Below, one piece after another: positions 47,101 to 59,263 of a stretch of 64,000 nucleotides of DNA. The translations under genes and the position numbers were made by a program. Within the stretch, counting starts at the first letter, position 1, and the number at the start of each line of letters is the position of its first letter. The DNA comes from Carallia brachiata. Its lineage: Eukaryota; Streptophyta; Magnoliopsida; Malpighiales; Rhizophoraceae. The notes under the pieces were generated by a model. That model worked only from the letters and a program-made list of their open reading frames with translations, was not told the DNA's origin and did no database searches. The stretch lies in the NCBI GenBank assembly GCA_021464245.1, contig JADCRB010000028.1, positions 7,210,820 through 7,274,819 of the forward strand, in the 5' to 3' direction.

Positions 47101-47660
47101 TTCTTTTTATGTTCATAAAATGCGAAAGTAAGATAGTATCCCAGAGTCTTGCTAAATTGATTAATTATACTTTGCAATAGGGGTACGCTGCGACTAATAC
47201 CATAGAGATGACAGGGTTACCGTGTATTATAATGTCTGAGATATTTAAAATTAACACTCCTTTTCTCCATCTTCCTTAAACAGGGATTTAGATTGAAACT
47301 GACTTTTATTGTTTCAGATTTTCCCTATAAACATCAAAAGGGTACTGCCAGAAGCTTGGTGCCTTTAATCAATTGGTCATGTTCATGGGCTGTCGCGTTT
47401 ACTTGCAATTTTCTGATGGAGTGGAGCTCTGCAGGTATTTGACAAATCCTCCTCCCCATCTAGCTTCCTTCTCCGTCGTTGATTCTCAATAAGACTTATG
47501 ATGGTTTTTTTTTTTTTTTCTTTTGAGTTACTTTAGGAACATTTTTCTGGTTATTCGCCATCTGGGCCTCGGTATTTTATTCATTGCAAAGTTGGCTCCC
47601 GAGACAAAGGGCCGAACTTTGGAAGAATTACAAGCATCGTTTACTCACTTGGCACAATAA
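43902..47660 (+). pseudogene. ERD6-like sugar transporter, copy 4 (decayed)
   Basis: It aligns with copy 3 through all exons and most introns. Exon equivalents: 43902-44075, 44701-44763, 45052-45141, 45249-45308, 45364-45429, 45547-45612, 45702-45777, 45866-45930, 46035-46127, 46251-46331, 46398-46483, 46563-46606, 46691-46753, 46854-46893, 46998-about 47052, 47181-47240, 47318-47434, 47537-47660. Lesions: donor 1 GT to AT (44076); donor 2 GT to GC (44764); CGT to TGA in exon 6 (45586-45588); exon 9 acceptor AG to GG (46033-46034) and a TAA (46053-46055); an extra T in exon 11 (run near 46467-46472) giving TGA; a 20-nt loss in exon 14; +1 and lost donor in exon 15; donor AT after exon 16; +2 in exon 17; indels in exon 18. 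Motifs have also slipped (PESPR to PKSPR, GRR to GKR). It cannot make a carrier. Confidence 0.95.
44092..44121 (+). repeat. (TG)n microsatellite in the copy 4 pseudogene
   Basis: About 14-15 TG units just behind the broken first donor. Copy 3 has only CTGTGTGTGCG at the same place, so the repeat expanded after duplication. Confidence 0.85.
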
Positions 47661-48149
47661 GAAAAACACTTTTTTTTTTTATTACCAAACAATAAGAAAG
47701 ACTGCAAGTGGTTCTAAAGTGTGTGTAAAATATCAAATCTCCTTCTCTTATCTCACATGGGTTGGTACAAACAGTTTAGATGCTTGATTGCTTAAATTCA
47801 GCAAAACATCTCCGCATCTACCTCACCATGTATTGCATAATAATCGTGTAGATAGCAACTTCTTCAACGCTGAGTCCTCAGAAAATACCAATCGACCTTT
47901 GGTCGGTTGAGAACTGTCATTGGAGGTGCGTGGGAATAAATTTGATTTCCGGTACCTTCAAACACCAAAAAGTCCTTACAATGAGTAAACATGTTTGTGG
48001 ATTTGGTCTGGATTTGGCTCCGCATTAGTCTCCTGTAACATTATGGTGAAGACTTACAGTCCGCTTAGTTTCTGGTAAAAAGTGGGAAAAGAACAGTAAG
48101 AGAAAGAAAATACGGAAATCAATGAACTTTCTTTCTTTCGTGACAATAA
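47661..48149. other. 3' flank of the copy 4 pseudogene
   Basis: It should correspond to the DMP gene side of the duplication, but nothing like the DMP gene is found. No gene recognised. Confidence 0.45.
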
Positions 48150-48533
48150 GGTTATGTTTGGTGTGCGAGGGTAAATAAAGAGGAAAAGAAAAATATAATT
48201 ATTATTATTTATTTTTCTTTCTCATTTTTCTTTCTTCTCACTTTCTACATCACTTCAAATAATTTTATTTTATTTCTACTTTCTCTTTCACAAATTACTA
48301 TCCATATTTTTTTTACCATACTTTTTTTCTCTCACATTTTTCTATCCCTCCAAATAACTTTATTTTCTCTTCACATTTTCTCTCACAAATTAATATTCAC
48401 TTTTTCTATCACATACTTTCTTTCTCTCAACTTTCTTTACTATTTGAAACAACTTTATTTTCTCTTTACTTTCCTTCTCTTTCTCCTCCTTTTCCCTCAT
48501 TTTCCTTCATTTCTTCGCACTCCAAACACACTC
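48150..48533. mobile_element. PIF/Harbinger-type MITE
   Basis: GGTTATGTTTGGTGTGCG and CGCACTCCAAACACACTC are inverted ends (about 14 of 18 match). TAA flanks on both sides (48147-48149 and 48534-48536). The body is a pyrimidine-rich run of TTTCTCTTTCAC-like words. It codes for nothing. Confidence 0.6.
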
Positions 48534-51500
48534 TAAGAGCGAAAGAAAAAATACACTTTTTTTTCTTATGAGTCCGCCAGCTGTCTTGTTCAGAAAACTT
48601 CAAAAAAAAAAAACAAAGTAAACTATTTAAATGTAAACTTATGAAATTATCCTTCTAATTTATAGGGGCTTTTTCTTTTTTTAAATAAATAATTGAGGGA
48701 CAAAAATTGTTATTTAATATTTTTTTTTCTCTTTACTTGCTCACTATATCTAAATAATAATTTTATTTTTTTCACATAATTCTAACTTATCTAAACAATT
48801 ATTTTTTTCATCACTTTTTTTTTTTACTACTTTCTTTGAAATCCAAACAGACAGTTGAGTGTGACCTATTATTTTAGGCATATTAATGATCATGAAAATA
48901 GAAAATGGGATAAAATCATTGCCATAAAATTCATAAAAGAGGGGAAAAAAAAAAAAAGTTACATAGCTATTTCATATTGGGTTCAATTCTAAATTTTAAA
49001 ACGAAGGCCTCCGACCCATAAATGTGCTCTTCAGAAAATCTAGGCCTGGAAATAGGCCCACAAGCAAATCGAAAGATAGTTGGCCCAAAATTGGCATTTC
49101 CAGAAATTTAAGGGGCGAAAACCTTATAAATGTATGAGATCAAAAAAAAAAAAAAAACCTAATAAATGTAGAAAAGAACTTACTGCACTTTGAGCTTCAT
49201 TGTGGCTTGTCGACATGGATCGAGACAATCAGATTCTTTGTTTATTTTGGATCAAGTAGGATATTTAGTTATTGTATTTGGGCCTTGGACTGGTTCATTT
49301 GGGCTTAGCGACTATGTAGCAATCATTATTGGACTAGCAAACCTAAAACCAAGCGTTCAAGATTGATGTCTCTGACGTTAGGTATTTGGGCGGTAATTCC
49401 TTATTGATTCACGGGCCAACCATGAACAAATAATTAATGTGGCTAAATGCGTTTTTTTTTTTTTTTTGTTAAAAATATGTTTGTTATCATATTTGTAAGC
49501 TGTGATGAGTTGATCTATTGTTGTCTTCATTCAACTTCCTCTCATCAATAAAGAATGTCACCCAAGCACTAATAGGTCCGAATACGTACTAATGAGTCCG
49601 AACGAAACTCTATCACAACCCATTTAACAATTATCAAATCTTGGATCAAACATCCACTCTTCAACCTAATCCTTCAAATCCACATAAAGCCGAGGACACC
49701 TATCACTTTTATTGGTTGGTGGAGAGCGATAGAGCGGAGATTCAAATACAAATTAATTGTATGAAAACACGTCAGGTCATGTTCTCATCTCGGATTGTAA
49801 TGTGGCTAAAGGCGCTTAAAATTTATAAAGAGTCGAAATTGACTAATTGAGGCTTAAATTTGTAATCCGTTTAACCAAAACATTAATCCTCCTATTCCAG
49901 GAAATACTGTACTAATTTACGCTAGCCATCTTCCTTTAGAATACTGCCTGCATCATTTAGGTAATGATACTTTCTTTTTCATGATCCGAAAATACGCGGT
50001 CCAGTGCATTATGACACATATATTTTTAGGAGTGTTGCTACAACAACGAACAAGAAAAAGGACGAATATTCCTTCCATGCTAAATGATAAAGCCAGATCT
50101 GTTTAATTATCGTTCGATTGAGACCATACAACACAATAACGTTGTATAATGTTGATTGGCTCTATTATCTCCCAATGTAGCAATAGCAGGCCACAATAAC
50201 GCACGTGTGACTTTGTGAACAAACTATTTCTCCCTTTTTTTTTTTTCCTTTTTTTTATTCTTTACCAAATTCGTTGGACCGTGAGTTATACAAGTGAATA
50301 GCTCTTTTTATTTTCATAAATTTCACATCTTTCTTTTGAAGATTAAAATCTATAACTTCTAAAATGAAAATTTTAAATCTTAATTATTAGAGTTTCTTTT
50401 AAATGACAAACTTTTTCTCCTGTTACTCATTGTAATTTTATATATAATAAATATATAGTAATTTCTCTTTTTTTTTTTTCTATCAAGAACTAACTAATGT
50501 CAAAAAATGACTTTAACGAACATGTTTAGGGAATAACACACGTTTGTAGAAAGACAGGTAAAAAGATAACTTTTGTGAGAATTATCTGATTACAATAATT
50601 CACTTTACATACATGCTTAACACAAGTATAGTTAGAGGGTGAGATAATTTGAGCCGACACACCATTTTAGCCTGCACTGTAATCATATTTGAACCCACAA
50701 AGAGATTTCTATGTAGAACTCGTAGAGGTACAGTACAACAGATAAAATGGGCAGCCAATAATTCTGAGTCTTGCCATTCAATGAAATTACAATAAGTGCT
50801 TTCGTTGCGGCCACGTGTCACGGCAGACGCCTTCCACGTACGCAATTAGTCTGCCCTTTGAAGATAAGATGCTTGTGGTAATCCATCCATGCAAAAGAGT
50901 GCAGAAATTAATATATTCAACTAAAATATCACCAGTCTAAAAAAACAAAAAAAAGATTAAATCATGAAGACTTATTCTTTTTTTTTTTCTTTCTTTATAA
51001 GCAAAATCGTGCAGACTTTTGATAGACAAAATATATCATTGACACATTTTTTCTTTAATAAATTGTTTTAAATGTTTGTAATCTAAGCTTAGATTTTCAT
51101 ATTTTAATATTGTATTAGAATTCTGATAACTCTATTATTTTTTTATAATTTCTGTGTTCCCCTTACAACAAAAAAAAAAAGGCTTAAATTTTATAAAATT
51201 CATTAGGTTTTCGCTGATAATGAAAAGAAATAACAACAGTACTATTAATCACAAAATTTAATGATAAAATTACTTAAACGCTTAATTTCAGATCATACCG
51301 GAATTTAATCAAATAAAATTGAGTTAATAAAATAACTTAGATAATGCTAGAGATATTTTTTTTTGATCGACGTACATAAAATTTGTGCACTTTTAGGTAT
51401 ACTTATATTGACTATCAATTGCAAGAAAATGGCAGTTATGAATCGTCGCCTAATTTTTGTGCGAATTAGTGGATAAACTACTATCAGCTTTGAGCCAAAC

Positions 51501-51895
51501 ATGAGGTCCATCGTCACTCCATCCTATAATCGAATTTCCATTCATGTTATTAACCCAGACAAAGCATACGATGGATAATCGTTATGGTCGAATGCTAAAA
51601 ATGGGAATTAAAGACGATAAGTTTGGGAAAAAAAAAAGCACCAATTGCAGACGATTAATGATCGAAAAGACTATGATGGACATATCGTAACGATCAAATG
51701 TTGCAATCAAATTAAAAATATCCTTTCTACGTATGGAAACAATATACGCCGTTTCCGCCGCCGTATACCATCCGCCGTCGGGGGTCAAGAATTTGGCCAA
51801 AAAGTTCTCGGCCAAAAATATCTTATAGAAAAGTTTGTGTGTTGGAAGATTTCGCCGTACTAAGCTTTAAAATGCAACAAATAACGGGATATATT
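48534..51895. other. Intergenic, no gene recognised
   Basis: It contains the duplicated segment 49257-49343. About 50600-50890 is less AT-rich and includes CCACGTGTC (G-box-like), but the minus-strand frame there matches nothing I know. A partly palindromic GC patch (ATACGCCGTTTCCGCCGCCG, then TATAC) lies at about 51745-51770. The rest is low complexity. Confidence 0.4.
49257..49343. repeat. Duplicated segment behind copy 4
   Basis: Partner of 42061-42147. Shared words include TTGGGCC, TGGACT, GGGCTTAGCG, CTATGTAGCAAT and TATTGGACTAGCAAACC or close forms. Confidence 0.65.
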
Positions 51896-52377
51896 TTTTT
51901 TAGTTTTAAATTTTTGTATTTTTCATATAAATCTTAAATTTTTTAACATTTTATTTAAGTACTAAACCTTTCGATTTCTTACCAAATCAGTCCTTTTATT
52001 TACGAAAATTCATCAATTCATTAATAAATGAGTTTAAATTAATGAAAATTATTAAAAAAAGGTCAAATAAATGAATTCAATATTTTTTTATCAACAAATA
52101 TGTACATAAAATATTTTTTAATTAATAAATATACGAATTAAATATGCAAAGTGCATACTTTTTGATGAAAATTTTTTTTAATTAGTGTATTTAATATTTT
52201 TTTAAATAATTTTTGTGAGGTCAAAATTATTTTTTAAATTGATTAATCACTTTTTGTTAATATATGGACTAATTTGATAAAAAATTAAAAGATTTAAAAT
52301 TTAAAAAAAATTTGAAAAAAATTTAGAACTCATATGTAAAAACCTCTAAAAGTTTAGGACTTTAAAATTTTATATCC
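51896..52377. mobile_element. Long-TIR foldback element, family A copy 3
   Basis: It starts GGGATATATTTTTTTTAGTT and ends TTTAAAATTTTATATCC, its inverted counterpart. Internal pairs CCAAATCAGTCCTTTT / ATGGACTAATTTG also match. This is the best-preserved of the three copies in the window (6610-7073, 9560-10030). Non-coding. Confidence 0.65.
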
Positions 52378-52384
52378 TAAACAA

Positions 52385-52515
52385 ATCACTAGTTTAGTAT
52401 AATTGCATTAATATTTTCTGTAAAAATAAAATAAAGTAATAAAAAATATTTATTTTTATTATTTCACATTTTTAATAAAATTACATTAAATTAGTAATTG
52501 ATTACATTTTAATGA
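52385..52515. mobile_element. Short AT-rich foldback element, family B
   Basis: CACTAGTTTAGTATAATTGC at the left is mirrored by TTACATTAAATTAGTAATTG at the right, around AAAAATAAAATAA/TTTTTATTATTT. Related sequence lies at 26938-27073 and, partly, 26855-26937. Boundaries are rough. Confidence 0.45.
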
Positions 52516-54726
52516 TTTGCATAGCGAAATTATATGATTGCACCCTATGATGCACAATCCGCACACCAAAAAAGGAGGCACACCCAACAGAAAAAGAAAT
52601 ATCTTATCTTTGCTCGCAGTGATAGTTATTGGTAGCAAAGTTTGTGCCAGTGATCGATTATCTAACCTTAGATATATTATGAGAAATATCGCAAATTTTT
52701 TATGCGAGAATCACGTGAGCTATAGAAAACACGTACAATTATTACAGGCGAGTCGCGCGTTTATAAGCCTATCATTGTACAATTAACAATTTTATTGGCA
52801 CTTTCGTGCGTCTATGTCACAGAGCTATAGGTTATTATGTAAATATACTTTTAAATAAGTGATATTTTTTTGTTTAGAAAATTACAAAAAAAGGTGACAT
52901 TTTACATATGCGTTAAAAAAAATTACATTAATTTTCTATAAAATAAGTTAAATTATTTACATTAAAAGTAGTAAATTTCAAACTAGCCAACAAACATCTC
53001 CAAACCATTCATAACCCTGTAGTGCCAGTCGTGCGTTTAGGCTTAATGACATACTTGACTAAAGAGTTTGTTTGCTTGACTAAAGAGTTTGTGATCTAAA
53101 GTAATAGTTGTTTTTGGTACAATGTAATCTAAAGTAATGGTAGAAACCTTGATGTTACCTAATTTAATCAAGACTCCGTAATACAACAAAAAGTACATAC
53201 CGAGGTACCTAGAATTCTATGCCGATTTCGGACATGATGAGATCATGGCTCGGACAACATTATACATTATGTTCAATATTCCATTTCTATATTAATTAAG
53301 AGTTTATCACAGTCTGTTAATTTTTAATTTTTTTTATAAATATTAATCAAAAAACAATAAATCAACACTTTTCGACGATAAACTTATAATATGTTAGACT
53401 TTTAATGTTTTGATAACTAATTAACACATGTTACATATAAATAACTATAAAAATAAATAAATAAAAGCATTTGTCACTAACAAAATCTTATTAATTATTT
53501 GCAATCTTCTAGATAAATCTACGTCACGCTTATATGTTGTTGTTGTTTCTCATTCTAATCTAAAAAACACCTTGCAGACTGGTCCATGGTCACCCTAACT
53601 CCGACATATCTTATATTCTTATCATGCAATGTGCGATCCTTTCCATTCTGAGCTGTAACTACTTTGTTTGCAAATTTCAAGACGTGTTTTGGAAACAACC
53701 ACCCTTTCCTATATCCTTAGAAATTGTTTCTCGGTCAGTCTACAGGGGCATGGTGCACTGTAACAGAAATGCGATCAATATATATATATTAATTGTTTCC
53801 ACATTTTACTTAATATGCACATCACATGTTTTTTTTTTTAAATAAGTGTGTGGATCCTGTGTAAAATCCACAACCTCTATTTCTTTTATTATGCGTCCAA
53901 ACCTGTCTATCTCCTCATCTTTCTAATTTTTTCCATGATTTCTTAGCTAAATTTATGCTAATTCTCCTTTAAAGTTTAATCTCAATTCCCTCCAGGCTAA
54001 ATTTCGTGTACTCTTTTTCTTTCTTGCCTCTAACAAATACCCATTGGTATAATTTAATTGTTTACTTTTATCATATGACTAAAATTTTAGCCTAATGTGT
54101 ACAAATACCCAAGAAGTATTGACTTCAAGCCTCACCTTTCATCGATGCAAACAAAACAAGACCAAAAAAAAAAAAAAGGAAAAAAATCTTATATTAGTCC
54201 AATCAAAATGTACTGACCTGTAGCAAAAAAATTTCATAACTCGTCCGCAACATGGAAACAGACGGAACAAAAGAAAAGAACAACAGAATTCGTAACAAAA
54301 AGATTACGATAGAGGAAAACAAACATAAGATAAACATCAATTCAAACCAAGAAAATATTGAGGTGACCAATTCTAAAAGAGGGGTAACAAAAAATAGAGA
54401 ATGGAAGATAAATAAAAAATAAAAAAATTGCAAACGTGAGCGAAGTTTTAGGCCATATTTTTACGTGGGACCCGGCACCGATTACTCTATCAATACAGCT
54501 CACATTTCACCCAACCTTTTGTCTCGCTGGCACTCTCTATGCCAGTCTCTCTCCCTCTCTCTCTCTCTCCCCCTATCTTTGGCCTGAGGATGTTATTAAT
54601 ACCTTCATCCCCATCTCCCAATTTTCCTCAAAATCTTACCCAAATTTTCTTCCAAAACCTCTTTTCTTCAATTTTCCAAATTGGGTCTTTCTTCAAAATT
54701 TTTTTGCATACTAAAGTTTGTGTCAA
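52516..54726. other. Intergenic and leader of the FAF-like gene
   Basis: No gene recognised up to about 54430. An imperfect tandem (GACTAAAGAGTTTGT twice, then ATCTAAAGTAAT twice) lies at 53058-53140. The last 200 bp before 54727 are CT-rich (CTCTCCCTCTCTCTCTCTC near 54546), as in many plant leaders. Confidence 0.5.
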
Positions 54727-55655
54727 ATGATGAGTTTTTGCAAAAAGAGTGTCAACTCCTTCTTAGGTCTAAATAGCCTTAGTACTGAAAATTCTTACAA
54801 ATGCATGGCTGCAGCTTCTTCCAGTTCTCTGGCATGTGGGTTAGGGTTAATAAATGCAACTGCTGACACCCATAAGACACCAAACGTTGTTGAATCCGCC
54901 ATTTTTAAGTCTTTGTCCTCGCCGCCGCCGCCGCCGCCGGGGACGTTGTTCTCCGGAAAAAAAGATCCCGGAGGGATTGGATTCATTGACGATATTGGTG
55001 GGGGTGTTGATGGGTTAATGAGTTGCACTGAGAGCCTTGGATTTGAGAGCTCCGACGAGAGAAGGGTGGACGATGAGATTGAGCTGTGTTCCAGTAGCAC
55101 AAAAACCACTACTACTACTAGGGTTAAATGGAGGAACGGTGGCGAGAAAAGAGAGATGAAGAGTTTCCGCCGCCGATTTCCTCGTTGAACCATAACGGTC
55201 GGCCTAGTTTCTTTCTCCGGCCGGTGAGGACGGACGGCAGGTTGGAGTTGAGGGAGATTAGAATTGACAGGCCGGAGATTTTACAAGCTTCTCGTCAAGA
55301 TGGAAGATTGAGGATGCATTTTGTTCGAGACGATGAAGACATTGAAGAAGGAGATGAGAACGATCAGGAACAAGAAGAAGAAGAAGAAAAATGTGATGAT
55401 CAATTGGAGAAAGAAAAAGAACAAAAAGTGACGGCGAAAGAAGAAGTAAGTGAGGAGGTTGAAGGAAAGAATATTGGAGAAGGAGACGACGGAATCGAAC
55501 AATGGAGGTTGCAGGTGACCGGACAGGGTTTACGGCGGTGCCACCACATGTTAAGTCACCAAAACCACCACCACCCACATCATCACCACCACCACCATGG
55601 CAATCACCACCACGACCTACACGCGTGGGGACAGCATTGTGTGACAACTAGCTAG
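54727..55655 (+). pseudogene. FANTASTIC FOUR-like (FAF) gene split by a frameshift
   Basis: FAF proteins are plant-specific regulators; founding members affect shoot meristem size through the WUSCHEL pathway, and FAF-like members are less known. The first frame (ATG at 54727, stop 55186-55188) has family words such as KDPGGIGFIDDIGGGVDGL and TESLGFESSDERRVDD. The second frame (open to the TAG at 55653-55655) holds the FAF domain: EFPPPISSL, GRPSFFLRPVRTDGRLELRE, then RQDGRLRMHFV, an acidic stretch, and a His-rich tail. The frames overlap at about 55128-55188, and one extra base between roughly 55128 and 55165 would join them. Both halves are conserved, so this is a recent loss, an allele, or a sequence error; a normal intron does not fit. 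The gene carries (CCG)6 coding for prolines and (CAC)n coding for histidines. Confidence 0.8.
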
Positions 55656-58182
55656 GTGAGGTTAATTACAAGGAAAAAAAAGTGGAGCACCATAAATTTT
55701 TTTTACAAAGTTTTACCCAATTGCAATGAGATCTGAATTTTTGTAGTTACCGTAATATTTTTTGCAACAAAAAATAAGTATATCTTATTAATTTTTAGTT
55801 GTAAAAAATATTATAATAATTATAAAAAAAATGAGATATCGTTGTAATCAGCAAATTTTGAGAAAAAAATTTCTGAAACTGAAGGGGACTCTAATTACGG
55901 AGCTAGTGCAAAACAGTCTTGATCGCTTGATGCTTGGCTGGTTCGCCCGTTTTAGCTTTTGAAGCCAGAATCCAGAGTTTATCCACCAAAAATAGAGTTC
56001 CAAAAAAGAGTTAAGAGGGGCTAGCTGGCTAGCATATGTGGCACGTGGGGGTCGTATTGTGTGTATTTATGTGTTCTTTTTATTTGGACGTGTATTGTTG
56101 TTTTTGCTGTATATAATATTTGTTGAACAAGGGTAGGAAAGAGATTGTTGATGTGTCTCAACCCAAATGGAAAAAAAAATGTATTCATTTTAGGGATGGG
56201 GTTTAGCAGAGAGAGAAAGAGTCATTATCAGTTAATTTTCCTAATTTAGAAGTTCCTTGTTTAGATTTATTATCCTCCTAGGGAAATAATCATAATAGTA
56301 AAACTAGCTATCGGATAAATTTTTTTTTAAATGATTAAAAAAAAGAATGATAGTTATAGTCACTACCAACCTAGACAAGGTCATTCATTAACATTTTTAT
56401 CCAACTTCTTTCATAAATAGGACTCACCGTTCAAATAATTATGATATCATATTAAACTCTTTGACACATAACTATAGTGATTAATGAATCTATAATTGGG
56501 GTCTACGCTTCACCAACAACTAGCATATTGTTAGTTAAGGGGAGTGTATTGAAGGAATTAAAATCTAGATCAAGTGTATACTGATTAACCACCAAACTCT
56601 TATATCCAATGGTAGCTATTGGGTATTGTGTTGTACAATTTTCTTCTTGTAAATCAGTAATTTTTGTGTTTTATTACTTGAGATAGTAGAAAATGAAGGA
56701 AAAAACTTCGATGATTTTATTTAAACATATTTGAAATAGTAATAAAGTGATATAAATAAATTTATAAATAAAAATAAATAATAAACTATCAAATATTATT
56801 GAGATTGTATTACTATATATTACTATTTATTTAAAATCAAATGTTATTATTTTAAAATAAAATTAGATTAAATTATATTATTCTATTCGTGTCTCAACTA
56901 TTTGAAGCCATGTATGCAAGCTTGACAAGGGGGACCATTGGGCAACTTACCTACTACCTACCTTTAGTTTTACTTTTTGGGTTGTGTTCTTCACAAAAGA
57001 AGTTATCTGGAATCATGAGATTCTTGATGAATCTAGGGCTTGGCGAGGGTGGATTGGCTGATGATATAACTTCGTCAATGAAGAGCAGACCTTCGAGACC
57101 TTACAATACTTAAGATGATCACATGAGCAAATGAGTATGAGATCAGCATATGATTCCGAGTCAGCCGATAAAGGAATAGAGAAGACTGCTAGCGTCAAAT
57201 GTGACACAAACTTTAAGGAAATCCAAATCATAAGGATTTTTTTTTTCTAACTATTACATAAATGCACAATTTTTATAAACATGTAAATAAACATAAAACT
57301 ATTTTATATTATATATAAAATATTTTATGTTACATCAATGATTTTTTACACGACATAAAAAAGATTTATGATTATATATTATTTTACTATTACATAAAAT
57401 GTAATTCATATATTTTGTGTTCATTTATATTTATAAGATTGTATCCGTAAAAAAATGTATAAAAACATTTTAAGAGTCAACCAAGAGGACAACAAAGAGT
57501 GGCTGTGTGTAAAGTGACAGAAAAATTTCAAGCAATTTAACATAAATGTTACATGGAATGTTTTTAAAATTCAAAAAATCTCGTCGTATTATTAAGATCA
57601 TTAATTACATGTAATTATTCAATGATGAACGATAACAATTGAAGATGAAAATGAATAAATATACAATTAGTCATTATGATAGTGGCACTAATCTACGTCT
57701 ATTTGACGTCCAGATAAATTAAGCCAGACTTGATGTGACACAACAAATTAAGGAAAACGGAAATGCTACATAGTCAAATAGGTTGGTGGATAAATTGTGC
57801 CTATATTATAATAAACACTGTATTTGTACAACTGCAATAATAAAATGTGCAACAAAAAAAAATGATTATTTTTTTTTTATGTACATATTTTAATTGTAAT
57901 TGTACAAATTATACTTTTAATTGTAATATGAATACAATTTAATTACCAAATTATTTGTCCACGTGTCCGAAGGAAATTTTTTCAAGGGAAACTATTGACA
58001 CAAAAATAGTCAACGAGGTGCATATATACTTTGACTAAACAATAGCTACACAAAATTGAAACCCCACTTGTCATTTTGATTAGATTCACTTTGGGGGAAG
58101 GACCCAATCCAGTTAAAAGGACAAATGGCCACTTAAACAGCCTATGCTATGGGCAGTAATAAATTTGGAGTCCAAAATAATT

Positions 58183-58218
58183 GGGCCTATGTCCTATAGT
58201 GGGCTTATGTCCTATAGT
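58183..58218. repeat. 18-bp tandem duplication
   Basis: GGGCCTATGTCCTATAGT is followed directly by GGGCTTATGTCCTATAGT and then GGGC. One mismatch separates the two copies. Confidence 0.9.
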
Positions 58219-59239
58219 GGGCTTTGCTCTCCCAGTGTCATAAGTTCACTAGTTTTTTCTCCTCTCGCGTCTTTTTCCGGACGGTTAGTTCTGAAACCTT
58301 TCTACATTTTCATAGCACACTTCCCACTTAGTTTGCTTACAAAGTTTTGATCTACACAAACACCCTGGAACCCTAGTTTAAGCTTCTCTGTACTTACCTT
58401 CCAACATGTGAGCTTTTTTTTTTTAAAAAAAAAATTTTTAAATATCCATACATTTATTCAGAATTCAAATTTGTGCACGTGCATCAACCCCTTTGAAGTT
58501 ACCAAAAAAAATCATGGTTGGTGTTAATTAAGACCAAAGTTAAGTATTGCAACAAAATTCCAACGATGTCCCTTCTATTTTTAAGAAAAAGTTTATATAT
58601 GGCTGTATGTGTTAGACTTATATTGCATAAGTTTTCCAGCTTTTCTTTTATTTTTTTAGCATTTATACCGAATAAGGAAAATTAGAAAAATAAAAGGGTA
58701 AAAAAAAAAAAAAGGGCCTTGCAGAACTGTTCTAGGATCTTTCAATAGAAAAAGAAGCTTTTTCCAACTATATTGCCCAAAGTCTTAAGCTATCCTTAAT
58801 GTTATCCTAGCAAGACCGATTGGAATTCTGCTCTATTTACAAATGTGAGTGTAAGTCCTTTATTAGACATTAATATCAAACCCGAACTTGGGTTTCGTTG
58901 AACAGGTTGAGATTTTGGATTAAATGATTTCTTAATATAATAACGAAGCTTTTATGAGCAAGAGGTCATTGTTCAAACCGCGTAAGGAGAGTTAAGGATT
59001 GGTTCGGTTCAATCTAAAAGTCTAATCTGTTCTCTACAGCTTAAAAATTGGTTTGGACTCTAGACTTATCAATAGCCTCCTGTAATGGTCACACAGGTCT
59101 TATTAGATGATATTTGTAGAGTTTCTAAAAAAAAAAAAAATTGTGGAGTGAACTTGCCACCAAAAATGAAAAAAAAGGATGGCGTATGAAATTTTAATAA
59201 GAACTTACATTAACCTTCACTTTCTATAGCAGAACGGAA

Positions 59240-59263
59240 AATAAATAAATAAATAAATAAATA
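59240..59263. repeat. (TAAA)n microsatellite
   Basis: About six ATAA units in intergenic DNA. Confidence 0.85.

Noticed and set aside
48057..48858. Larger transposon enclosing the PIF-type MITE
   Set aside because: The possible outer ends (CAGTCCGCTTAGTTTCTGG and the inverse of AAATCCAAACAGACAG) match poorly and no target duplication was found.
55258..55647. 129-residue minus-strand frame
   Set aside because: It is the reverse of the acidic and His-rich coding part of the FAF-like gene, whose repeats keep all frames open.
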